A stretch of DNA of 64,000 bases. It comes from Posidonia oceanica. Its lineage: Eukaryota > Streptophyta > Magnoliopsida > Alismatales > Posidoniaceae. Numbering within the stretch: the first letter of the stretch is position 1; every line of letters begins with the position of its first letter. The stretch spans positions 73,286,001 through 73,350,000 of the forward strand of contig JAZBRS010000075.1 of NCBI GenBank assembly GCA_037176725.1, written 5' to 3'. This document shows, piece after piece, positions 38,304-48,929 of the stretch. The position numbers were made by a program, and so were the translations under genes. A model generated the notes under the pieces. The model did no database searches. It saw only the letters and a program-made list of their open reading frames with translations, and was not told where the DNA came from.

Positions 38304-39086
38304 ATTAAGAGTTATGGTGCAACCCTCAAGGTATCCAACATCTCCAACGATACTTCCATGTATCCTTGCTTTGATCCATTTTGACTTTACATTCAATCAT
38401 TGCAACAAATACTGGAAGCATGCAGAGCCCCAAGCATAACTACTCATACTATCTAAATCATCTACATAGTTAAGTAAAGATGATTTTAATTTGCCATTTC
38501 TTTCGGGGAAAAGAAATGTGGCAAAAAGATAAAGAATTAATAATTTTACAGTCCCTGCAGAACCTTCTATTTGAATGAGACCTAAGACTTGTTTGAGGAT
38601 GCCAGGTCTTGTAAATTCACACCCTCGAAAATAACAATCATATGTTTTGGAGTTCATAGGACCATTAATAAATATGGACTTCCCTCCAATTGGAAGTCCA
38701 AGCACCAAAGAAAATTCTATTTCATTCAACTTTATTAGTTTACTGGCAACGACAAACCTTTATCTTTCCTCGTCGTACAAATCGACGAGTAAGTCCAACA
38801 GATTTATTTCAAGCTTCAAGATATTCCTCATGAAGAAAAATTGAACAAATAGAGTTTGATTGATTAACTCCCAATAACAATGATGTAACTTGGAAGTCAA
38901 CTCTCTGATGGTTTTCACGAAATTTGTTTGCGAACAATGGCTCTTTAATACATAAAGAGTCTCATTGTTTTTCTTCCCTAAAATATCTGTTAAAAAAACA
39001 AATAAGTAATTGACTATTTCAACACATAAGAGACCATTATATTTAGAAAAGTATACCTGAAGAACCACTTCCAGTCTTATTTGTAC
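38304..39086 (-). pseudogene. Ulp1-like gene, exons 6-7 with DUF1985-like domain
   Basis: A 30-base exon (39086-39057, TNKTGSGSS) leads to a 683-base exon (38986-38304). It reads DILGKKNNETLYVLKSHCS, LHHCYWELINQTLFVQFFF, FSLVLGLPIGGKSIF and YVDDLDSMSSYAWGSACFQYL. The pattern 'GLPIGG ... YVDDL ... YAWG' resembles the DUF1985 or plant-mobile-domain N-terminal part of Ulp1-like transposon-borne genes. Stops TAA at 38762-38760 and TGA at 38399-38397. Donor aat|gtaagt. Confidence 0.7.
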
Positions 39087-39240
39087 CTACAAGGAGTCAT
39101 TGACAAATTTATCATGTAAACAGTAATATGTAAACAGCAATATCATGTTATGTGTAAACAGCAATATGTAAATTGCAATATCATGTTATATCAAACAGCA
39201 ATAAACAACCATCATATCTTATTTGCAGAAAAAAGTATAC

Positions 39241-41172
39241 CTAAAGAAGAACTTGCAAACTTAGCCTTTTTTGGTGTAGGCTCTTTTATTACGGTTAAAC
39301 CTACAACAAGCAATCATATTTATCAAATACAATGATATCTCACTTTGGTATAGACAAAAATCATGTCTCATGTGAACATATCTCATGTCTCATGTTATAC
39401 CATACACCAATTTTATGCAATTATCAGAAATTATATATCTTTCGCAGAAAAAAGTATACCTAAAGAAGAAGAGCTTGCAAGCTTAGCCTTTTTTGGTGTA
39501 GGTGGTGTAGGCTCTTTCAATACAGCTGTACCTACAACAAGCAATCATATTTATCAAAAACAATGATATTTCACTTGGGTGTAGACAGAAATCATGTCTC
39601 ATGTCATGTCATACACTAATCTTATGCAATTATCAGCAATCATATCTCATTTGCAACAAAGAAATAGCAATCATATCTTACATATTCAATCATGTTTCAT
39701 GTAAGATGCAAGCATGTCTCATATAAGCAGAAATCATGTCTCATGTAAGCAGCAATCATGTCTCATGCAATCATATCTTACATATACAACAATGTCTCAT
39801 GTAAGAAGCAATCATGTCTCATATAAGAGGAAATCATGTCTCATGTAAGCTGAAATCATGTCTCATGTGAACATATACATTCAAATTTATCAAAAACATC
39901 ATGTCTCATGTGAACATATACAATCAAATTAAAAGGAAACAAAAGGAACATTCTAAAGTTGAAGACAAAGGCGATGGTAAGGACATCAATAGTAGAGTGA
40001 CTATGAAAGTCTAACTAATATCATGTCTCATGTAAGATGCAATCATGTCTCATATAAGTAGAAATCATGTCTCATGTAAGTAGAAATCATGTCTCATGTG
40101 AACATATCTCATGTCTCATGTCATGCCATACACTAATCTTATGCAATTATCAGAAATCATATCTCATTTGCAGAAAAAGTATACCTAAAGAAGTTGCAAG
40201 CTTAGCCTTTTTTGGTGGTGGTATAGGCTCTTTCATTACAATTGTACCTACAAGAAGCAATCATATTTATCAAAAACAATGATATCTCACTTTGGTGTAG
40301 ACAGAAATCATGTCTCATGTCATGTCATATACTAATATTATGTAATTATTAGAAATCATATCTCATTGGTAGAAAAAATTCGTGTCTCATATAAGCAGAA
40401 ATCATGTCTCATGCAATCATATCTTATATATACAATCATGTCTCATGTAAGAAGCAATCATGTCTCATATAAACAAAAATCATGTCCCATGTAAGTAGAA
40501 ATCATGTCTCATGTGAACATATACATTCAAATTTATCAAAAAAATCATGTCTCATGTGAACATATACATTTAAATTTATCAAAAAAATCATGTCTCATTT
40601 GAACATATACGATCAAATTAAAAGGAAACAAAAGAAACATTCTAAAGTTGAAGACAATGGCGATGGTAAGGACATCAATGGTAGAGTAACCATGAAAGTC
40701 TAACTAATATCATCTTTTCTTGAATAAAAATGAAACAAAATCAGGATACTATTGAAATATATTGGCAACAATAAGATAAGCAAAGGAGAACTGTACAGAG
40801 GCTTTCCCCTTAAATGTAGTAGAGAATAGGGATAAGCTGTTATGCACAAATAAATTAGAAAGAAACAAAAGAACATTCTAAAGTTGAAGACAATGGTGAT
40901 GGTAAGGACATCAATGATAGAGTGACCATGAAAGTCTAACTAATATCATTTCTCATGTAAGATGCAATCATGTCTCATATAAACAGAAATCATGTCTCAT
41001 GTAAGCAAAAATTATGTCTCATGTGAACATATCTCATGTCTCATGTCATGCCATACACTAATCTTATGCAATTGTCAGAAATCATATCTCATTTGCAGAA
41101 AAAGTATATCTAAAGAAATTGCAAGCTTAGCCTTTTTTGGTGGTAGTATAGGCTCTTTCATTACAATTGTAC
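39241..41172 (-). repeat. Four duplicated phase-1 exons encoding PKKAKLAS-like motifs
   Basis: Exons at 41172-41110 (63), 40247-40185 (63), 39531-39460 (72) and 39300-39241 (60 bases). Each is preceded by ttgtag and followed by gtatac or gtatat, and is a multiple of three with phase 1 at both ends. Each encodes roughly VMKEPxPPPKKAKLATSLG. The flanking introns are duplicated too: copies at 40067 and 40992 lie 925 bases apart with the same order of blocks. The number of motifs would grow by tandem duplication without breaking the frame. Pro-Lys-Lys-Ala-Lys resembles a short nuclear localisation signal. Confidence 0.78.
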
Positions 41173-42122
41173 CTACAAGAAGCAATCATATTTATCAAAA
41201 ACAATGATATCTCACTTTGATGTAGACAGAAATCATGTCTCATGTCATGTCATACACTAATCTTATGCAATTATCAGAAATCATATCTCATTTGCAGAAA
41301 AAAATCATGTCTCATATAAGTAGAAATCATGTCTCATGCAATCATATCTCACATATACAATCATGTCTCATGTAAGAAGCAATCATGTCTCATATAAATA
41401 GAAATCATGTCTCATGTAAGCAAAAATCATGTCTCATGTGAACATATATATTTAAATTTATCAAAAAAAAACATGTCTCATGTGAACATATACAATCAAA
41501 TTAAAAGGAAACAAAATGAACATTCTAAAGTTGAAGACAATGGCAATGGTAAAGACATCAATGGTAGAGTGACTATGAAAGTCTAACTAATATCATCTTT
41601 TTTTGAATAAAAAGGAAACAAAATTAGGATACCATTGTAATATATTAGCAACAACAAGATAAGCTCAGGATACACAATAAAGCAAAGGAGAACTGTACAG
41701 AGGCTTTCCCTTTAAATGCAGTAGAGAATAGGGATAAACTGTTATGCACAAATAAATTAGATAATGCACATTCATATTATATAAATCATCTTAGATAAAA
41801 AAGGAATCATACTTCTTGTCACTCGCTTCTCAATGTTGGCTAACACCATTTTCCTTTTGGCTGGCATCTTAGTCCTCATCTGTTTCAACACAAGAGATCT
41901 CTCACTAATACGTCTTAATTGATAAACTATATTAGCCTTTTTCCAAGCATAATTTCCAAATTCAAATTCCAAATCCATTGATGTTCAAAGAAAAGTAATA
42001 TGTATCTCTCACTAATCTAATGTAATTATTAGTAATCATATCTCATTTAAAACAAAAAAATACCAATCATGTCTCATGTAAGCAGAAATGATGTCTCACG
42101 TATCTAGTAACCATGTCTCATG
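39340..42122. repeat. CATGTCTCATGTAAGCAGAAAT repeat field, main block
   Basis: Many dozens of imperfect copies of aatcatgtctcatgtaagca fill the introns between the duplicated exons. They are mixed with a roughly 180-base block (aacattctaaagttgaagac ...) present four times (about 39950, 40640, 40870, 41520). The field continues at 44331-44470 beyond the solo LTR. Confidence 0.88.
41813..41978 (-). pseudogene. Ulp1-like gene, exon 1
   Basis: ATG at 41978 (MDLEFEFGNYAWKKANIVY), basic stretch MPAKRKMVLANIEKRVTR, ending one base into a codon before gtatgattcc. The 166-base length gives phase 1, matching the next exons. The basic stretch could be a nuclear localisation signal (inference). Confidence 0.65.
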
Positions 42123-44330
42123 TGTAATATCTTGATTTTCCATAATATAATTTGAGTTAATTATTTTTGAAAAATCATTCCCTGTTGTTTTTGGTGTGCT
42201 GGTGCTTGTGTGTCTCTAGTGGGTCTGTTTCTAGCTCCTCTGTGTTGTGTGGTTTGGCCGAGAGAAAGGTCTTGTTGGAATGAAGTTAAGGGCTTGTGTG
42301 TGTTTTGTGGTGGAAAATGGGTGGGAGTGCAATTTTCCCAATTTTTCCTCCACCCATTGCCCTCTTCCTTCTTTCCTTTCCCTTCTTTCTTTTCTTTTCT
42401 TCCTTATCTTCTTCCACCACCACTAGCCGACTGTTGCCCTTGAGCTCGCCGGCAGTCAACGGAGGAAGAGGAGGAGTGATCGGCGTTGGAGGAGGAGTGG
42501 AAGTGTGCCAGAGAGGAGGTTCTTGTGCCCGGCGGCTTGTGGAGGCGGAGCTTGCCGGCCAATGTTGGGCGAGGAGGTTGAGAGTTCCCCGGAGATGTAC
42601 GTGCTCTCCCCTCTTCTTTTCCCTTCCAAATTGAGCTTAAAATGTAGCTTGGAGTAGGTTCTTGCTATGTCATGAGTTTTCCATGAATTCATGTGGATTT
42701 TGATAGGTTTTGGTAGAGAATGTGGAATGAATGTACGTGTCCTCCCCTTTGTTTTTCTTTTGAAAATCATGCCTAAATGCTTGTAATTAATGAGATCTAG
42801 CTATGCCATGTTAATTGTAGGATTTATTGTGGATTTTATGTGGTTTTTGGATTGAATGTGGATTAAATGCAAATTCGGTTTCGTTTTGAGCTTCAGAGCT
42901 TTGTGAATTTGTAACTTGATGTAGAATGCATGGAATGGTTTGAATTTTTGTTCAAATGTAGAGCACGAGCATGGCTTGATTTTAGTATTTTTTCGTGATT
43001 TATGGATTTTTGTGGTGGAACCGGTTGTGGTTCCAAGTTCGGGCGATCTTAGGAAAGCCCTGTTTTCAGTTTTCTGAAATTGTCTGGAACGAAGCGCCGT
43101 TTTCTCCTAATCCGGAGCGCCGTTTTTTAGCGGAGCGCCGTTTTCTGTAGCAAAACGGAGCGCTGGACCAAAACGGAACGCCGTTCTATGGCCAGAAATC
43201 TGACATTGGCTCCTGATCTGGCACTCCGGTGAATTTCGACGTGCCGAATTAGAGGCCAAATGTTTTTCAAAGAAGAATAACGTGGAGTTTTTGTTGAACT
43301 TAGTTTTACCTTGTATTGAGATGGTTTTATGAGTGTTTTGAAGAATTGATGGATTTCTCGAATAAGAGAAAGGATTTTTAAAATATTTCCAATAGATTTT
43401 GGAAAAGAGATGCATGTTTGTGAAAAGAGTTTGGAAATGGTTTCCGTGGTTTTGAAGAACCAATAAACCGAAGCTTCTGACTGGTAGAGAGGGGTGTTTG
43501 AATATGCCCGATGGTTCGAGAATTAGATAGTTTAGGGTGAGGTTAGCGGTACCGTAGGCCTGTTGAAACAGATGGATTACCCTCTGTGCCGGTGCTGGCT
43601 GGGGCTGGGGTTAGAGTCCCTAGACGCTCGGACACCAAGGGGCGTCAGAGTATGTAATCCCGTGTTGATTATGATGCTAATCATGAAAATGATTATGAAA
43701 TAAATTGAGGGCTGAGTTCCCGAGACGGATTGTTCTCCCACACGGGGTAGTCTTCCGCGGCATTGCAGTTGAGAGTTGCGTGTGTCAACAGCAACTGCTT
43801 GTGGCTAGTGTCGTTCACCTGTGACTAGGGTGTTCGATTTGATTTGGAATCGATGTGTGTGTGAGTGTGGACATGAGATGGATTTGTGATGGATTTGAGA
43901 ATGCATATGTTTATAGAAAATGTGGATAGCTTTATAAAAGCATGTGGTTTTCATAAAAATGAATGTTATGCTTTTAAATAGCATGGATTACCGTGGTTTA
44001 TGATGGTTTTAGATTCTTTTTGCCTTAGATGATATTTATGCTTCCGTTTGCTGTGGTTTTGGGTGGCACATACTAGGTGACTTAGATGTCACTCACGCGT
44101 GTTTTGTGTTTTGGTTTTCAGGTGCAGGATCAAGGTATAGTCCAGCCTGGTGCATGTTTAGGAGCCACGTAGCTACATACTGGAGATCTTGGGAGTTTTG
44201 TAATAATTTTGTAATAGTTTTGTAAAAGTTTTGAATTTATTCTCAAATGTAATTAAATGTTTATTTATTAAATGATTGTTTAATATTTTTTGGTAGAGTT
44301 GATACTGTGGAGTCACGTCGGGGCATGACA
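42123..44330 (+). repeat. Solo LTR of a gypsy-type element
   Basis: Begins TGTAATATCTTGATTTTCC and ends CGTCGGGGCATGACA, 2,208 bp, TG...CA. It is flanked by TCATG on the left and TCACG on the right, a 5-bp duplication with one transition. It splits the repeat field upstream of exon 1. The orientation is inferred from the usual TGTAATA start. Open frames inside (for example 42296-42634) look like chance frames in GC-rich DNA. Confidence 0.87.
43085..43190. repeat. GCGCCGTTTT cluster in the solo LTR
   Basis: Four plus-strand copies of gcgccgttt(t) and two inverted aaaacggagcgc or aaaacggaacgc copies occur in about 100 bases. Confidence 0.75.
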
Positions 44331-44479
44331 TCACGTATCTAGAAATGATGTCTCATGTATCTAGTAACCATGTCTCATGTATTTAGAAATCATGTCTCAT
44401 GTAAACATATGCAATCAGATTTATCAAAATAGATTCTACAAATCATGTCTCATGTATGATGCATCTCTCACCTTGGCGA

Positions 44480-44960
44480 CAACAGAGAAGCGACGTTGAG
44501 AGACGCAATGTTGGCGGCAAGGGCTTGAAAGTGGTCAGCTGTGACTGGGTGGTCAATGGCTAGGGAGTGTGAAGGTCGTTGACGGCTAGGGGGTGTGATG
44601 GTCGAGTGCTCAACGGCTAGGGTTTTCGTCGACATAAGAAAAAGGTGAGATGGTGCTCAAGAGGGCGAGAGAGGATGACAGCTAGGGTTTTCGTTGACGA
44701 AAGCAAAATGTGGGATAGTGCGAGAGAGGGCGACAGGTAGGGTGGTGCTCGATAGCTAGGGATTTGAGAGGGCGAGAGAGGGCACCACGGCGAGAGAGAC
44801 AAGAGTGAGAGAGGACTCCACGGCGAGAGAGATGAGAGAATGGGAATGAGAGGGCTCGACGGTTTGAGGGCATGAGAGGGCTTGACAGTTACAGTGCTCG
44901 ACAGCGTGAGAGGGCTTGAAGGTGTCAAGGCTTGATGGAGGAGACGAATGATGGAAGGGT
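44480..44960. repeat. Degenerate GAGAGGGCGA repeats
   Basis: Phrases such as gagagggcgacagctagggttttcg, ggcgagagag and cacggcgagagagat recur. Minus-strand frames are Ser/Pro/Leu-rich and not credible as a gene. Confidence 0.6.
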
Positions 44961-45229
44961 AAAATCGGCATGAAAAAAGAAAAGTGGTCCTCTCTTGCCA
45001 AGTGAAAATAAGTAGCCCTCTCTTACCAATTCCACTTTCAAGTAGAATTTTGTTGCCAATTTCACAATTTAATTTCTTATTGACCATCCAAATAAAGGTG
45101 TTTGTACACAACAGAGGAAATAGTTTGATAGGAAATTAATTCTACTACTTTTCAAGTATGTGTAAACATGATAGAATTCATTTTCTTACCCATCACTTAA
45201 GATTTCACTAGAATTCATCATCTTGTATA

Positions 45230-45850
45230 ATCAAGGTCTTTATATGTTCAGTATTAATGATTTTCACGTAATTTATATTTATTTGATACATAATAATTTT
45301 AGAAAATTTGTTATCTAATAATTATGAATTATAATATTTATTTTATATTTATGTTTTTAGTAAAATATTTAATATTTATTTAAGAATATATACTAACTAT
45401 GATAGACTTTATTATCAAACATTAATGTATGATAATATTATATTATATTATTTAAGATATATAAAGATTTTAATGAACTTTCTTATCAAATAATAATGTA
45501 TTATTTTATTTATTTAATAATATATCATTATTTCAGTAAATATTATTGTTAAATAATGGTGTATGATAGTATTATATTTTATTATTTAATACTATTTAAT
45601 TATTTTAATAATCTTTCTTATCAAATAATCATATACTATAACATTTATATTATTTATATAGTAATTATAATATTTTCTATAAACTCTGTTATAAAATAAT
45701 GTTTATGATAATGCTATATTTTATTTATTAATAATCAAATAATGGTGCATTATAATTATTTATTTATTTAATAATTATAATATTTTTAATAAACTTTATT
45801 ATCAAATAATAGTACATGAAAATATTTATATACAAATATATATAATTTCC
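45230..45850. repeat. AT-rich tandem repeat, about 85-base units
   Basis: About seven degenerate units each contain ttatcaaataat followed by a gtatgataat-like phrase, in DNA with hardly any G or C. Could act as a matrix-attachment region (inference). No gene. Confidence 0.7.
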
Positions 45851-48142
45851 TTCTAATTTCATACACATTTGAAGTTTACTTTCTCACTATTTCCATAACA
45901 TACACCAATATCAGAAAATAAGTCAAAGTAAAATCAAATTTCTTTACTTTCTAAGTAAACTCAATTCCTCTCAATTTCCTTTGACTTTAGAATCTCAATT
46001 TCAATTAAATTTTGTACACAAATAAGTCCTTTAGATCAATCTTTGTTGATCTCTCTTTTTTTTTTTTTGGTTACGGAGAGAGTTGCTTTAAAGAATGGGT
46101 CGTAGCTATGTCCAAAATTGATGAAAATTTAGGAAATAAACAACGACGTAGTCAGTGACAAACAAATCGGCTTTTGCATGAAAAACTCAGCTTATTCTCA
46201 AATATTAAATAGTATTTGTCCCTTCTTTAACTCTCTTTAGTTCAACCCCAATCCAAATGCAGAATAGACTTGTCAAGTTATTGTAAATCATGTCTTTATC
46301 CTTTCGTACGATTGACCTTTGAAAGGAGAAAAGGTCCTGTTCCTGACGACGACAAAGATATATTTGGACATTCAATATTTGCATTAATTTCTTACCACCA
46401 GTTTAAGGGAAAGAGGTCAAACTCTATATATGTCAACAGATCAATAGCAACGGGAGAGACAAACTAACAACTTTAAACTTAAAAAAAAGGACGTTAACGT
46501 TGGTTGAGAAAACAACAAGAAAACAGACAAGGGGCGCATGTCTCCCACAACTCCTGTAATGTTGGGTGGATCTCGTACGTAGTTTCTCTAAACAAACACA
46601 TGGTTAAATGGCACCACTAGCTACGAGAATAACCACAACAACGAAAACTGCGACGAGAAAATCAATTTAACCATTATGGTTTATTAGCCACGGGACACTC
46701 CTGTGACTAATTACACTGAAAATTTTCCATGATTGGTGCTCAAAAGTTAACGTTGAAAAGAGAAAGTTCTCAGCAGTTGGTATCACGTTCATGGATGTGG
46801 CTAATGTTTCGTTAAGTTCACTCTGGATTTGTCGTCGTGGCCAATGTGACTTAAGATTTAAGTTACCACTCAAAATGAAAGAAATAGTCTGAAAACCATA
46901 ATAATAGGTTGTGCCTGGTGCATTTCTCTTGCCCTTCATCTTTTTCCTTTTTTTGGTTTACATATGCTAGTGAAATGTACATGCAGACTGAATGTAAAAA
47001 AATGATTAAAAAATTACTATGCTAAGATTTTAAAAATAAAATTGAAATACTAGATACACGATATACATAATTTGTAAAGAACAAATTCAAAAGGTGTTAA
47101 AATTTAATTTTTGAAATTACTAAGGACAATAATATTTTTTTTTTTAAATGCGGATTGATATTTTTAATCATGAGCCTTTTAATCTAATACATACAAAAGA
47201 TAAAAGATAGAATAATAACGTAGATTATACTTATTTATCCTCTTAATATGTGATAAAAGGATTGAAATTTAAAATTAAAAGATTGGTCTTGATTTTAATA
47301 AATTTGTAAAGATTGAGAAGATGAATTAAGATTAGGAATTATTATTGGTATGAAATTATTGTGATTCACCTTTTTTTAATTAAAAGATTAATTTGAGCAT
47401 CCATGGTAATCAACTTGTTATTATTTGCACATGATACAAAATAAAAAAACTAAATGTTAAAATAACTAATCCAAGATTGTGGTTGAGAAATTATAAAAGT
47501 TTAATATTTTGCTCCTCTCTTTTTTTTATAATTGATAATCATCAATGGACAAATATGACATTTCTTATTATAAAAACATGTTGGATGCTGTCATAAGTCT
47601 ATTTAGGGAAGTTTTGAAATTGACAGTAATGAGAATTCAATTTTAAGTTAGGAAAGATTTTGATTTTGAAATTTAAACAGAATTGACTTATTGTTTGTAT
47701 TTTCGTATTATTGAAATCAACCATGTTTTGGTAAATAATACTTTAATAAAGGACAAATTGGGAGACATTCACAATGTCCAATGCATTGTGTGGGAGGGAG
47801 GTGTTCCTTTAATATAATAGATGGTTCTTCTACTCCTCTTCTTCTACATTGTTACTATTGTAGTTATTGATGTCTTTGATTTCTTAATTTGATCCATTTA
47901 AAGAATTAGATGACCCAATTACAACAAGATAAACGGATACAACATGACTCCGATAAATTTTGGTTTTTGGATCTGATTAACATCGTTTATGATCCGATTC
48001 TATTTGTGCACATTTATATATAGACCAAATGTATTTTAAGACATCAATCTTCAAACTCATCAAGAGTTTAGATTTTTAATAGCATGTGTTTCTTCTGTGC
48101 AACTATTTCTTCTTGGATTCATGTGTTTGAGAGTACATCCCA
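45851..48142. other. AT-rich spacer, no gene seen
   Basis: Only short unsupported frames. Around 46670-46860 agccacgg and gtggctaat phrases recall CACTA subterminal repeats, but no terminus is visible. Confidence 0.45.
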
Positions 48143-48409
48143 TATATTTTCCTCTTCTTCTCCATTTCCTCCTCTTTTCTTATCACCTTTTTTTAGTTAA
48201 ATTGAAGGGATTTTTAGCAGGATTAATGATTGGTATTGTAATGTATCCAATATATGTATTTTTCAAACTTTGAATCTAAAGTCTAAATTGAAAAACAATA
48301 TTTTGGATACATTGCAATACCAATCGTCAATCCAGTTAAAAATCACTTCAATCTAACCAAAAAAATATGATAAGAAAGAAGGAAGAAATGGAGAAAAAGA
48401 AAAGATATA
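48143..48409. repeat. Foldback (inverted-repeat) element, arms about 110 bases
   Basis: The left arm (catatattttcctcttcttc ... ggtattgtaatgtatccaa, about 48143-48255) is matched by the reverse complement of the right arm (ttggatacattgcaatacc ... agaaaagatata, about 48297-48409). The short AT-rich loop is itself partly complementary. A MITE-like foldback; family unknown. Confidence 0.85.
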
Positions 48410-48680
48410 ACATTAGGGGTATTTTCATTCATGAATTATTGTAAAATCTACTTCCACTCAGGGAAGTATCAAAGTGATTGATTATGAAAGTTAAGGATAC
48501 CAAAGTGAAAAAATAGGGAACAAAAAAGAAAGAAATAGAGAAAAAAAAAGAGATATAACGTTAGGAATATTTTTGTCAAAAAATTATCATAAAACATACT
48601 CCCACTAACTGAAATACTAAAGTGATTGAAGGTAAAAGTTTAAGATACCAAAGTGATGTGTTTTGAAGGGTACTAATTAA
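48400..48680. repeat. Direct duplication of about 140 bases
   Basis: Two copies of gatataacrttaggrrtatttt ... agtgattg...aaagttaaggataccaaagtga follow the foldback, at about 48400-48520 and 48545-48660. Confidence 0.75.
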
Positions 48681-48929
48681 AGTGAAAATCAGTGATCCTA
48701 TAGGATATCATCAAATAATTAACTCTTTTTTTTTAATCTTTTCTTTGATGTGTAGCTACTTTAGAGTTCAATTGAACTTCCTGAAGTTATGGTAGTGTTA
48801 CACTATTATATGTATCATCCTGTCATGTGATTGGTGCATGGGTTTCGATATAAACCTTTATTGAATTTTTTGATCTTTCACTGTGGTATTTTGAGACCTT
48901 TAAATTTAGTTTTCCTGAAATAATAATAG

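Larger units (their letters stand above)
34509..41978 (-). pseudogene. Multi-exon Ulp1/C48 protease-like gene remnant with repeated small exons
   Basis: Minus-strand model of about 18 exons joined by GT-AG boundaries: 41978-41813, 41172-41110, 40247-40185, 39531-39460, 39300-39241, 39086-39057, 38986-38304, 38207-38068, 37955-37497, 37323-37249, 36887-36813, 36203-36132, 36038-35810, 35653-35553, 35469-35295, 35200-34964, 34872-34763, and about 34680-34509. Intron phases agree (1,1,1,1,1,1,0) across the first seven exons, which chance would hardly give. N-terminus: basic, with PKKAK motifs. Middle: a domain like plant DUF1985. C-terminus: cysteine-protease (SUMO-protease-like) domain. Stops at 38762-38760, 38399-38397 and three in 37955-37497, plus a one-base insertion in 36038-35810, indicate a pseudogene. 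Such genes are often carried by plant Mutator-like or CACTA elements; no terminal repeats are proven here. Confidence 0.72.

Noticed and set aside
36240..44470. Regularly spaced short repeats resembling a CRISPR array
   Set aside because: The units are degenerate and the gaps between them are not unique spacers of constant size. The context is plant intron sequence with no cas genes.
44617..45111. A 164-residue minus-strand frame
   Set aside because: It runs through degenerate gagagggcga repeats and gives Ser/Pro/Leu low-complexity sequence without a domain.
46600..46900. Second CACTA terminus
   Set aside because: Some agccacgg-like phrases occur, but no CACTA end sequence and no clear sub-terminal array.
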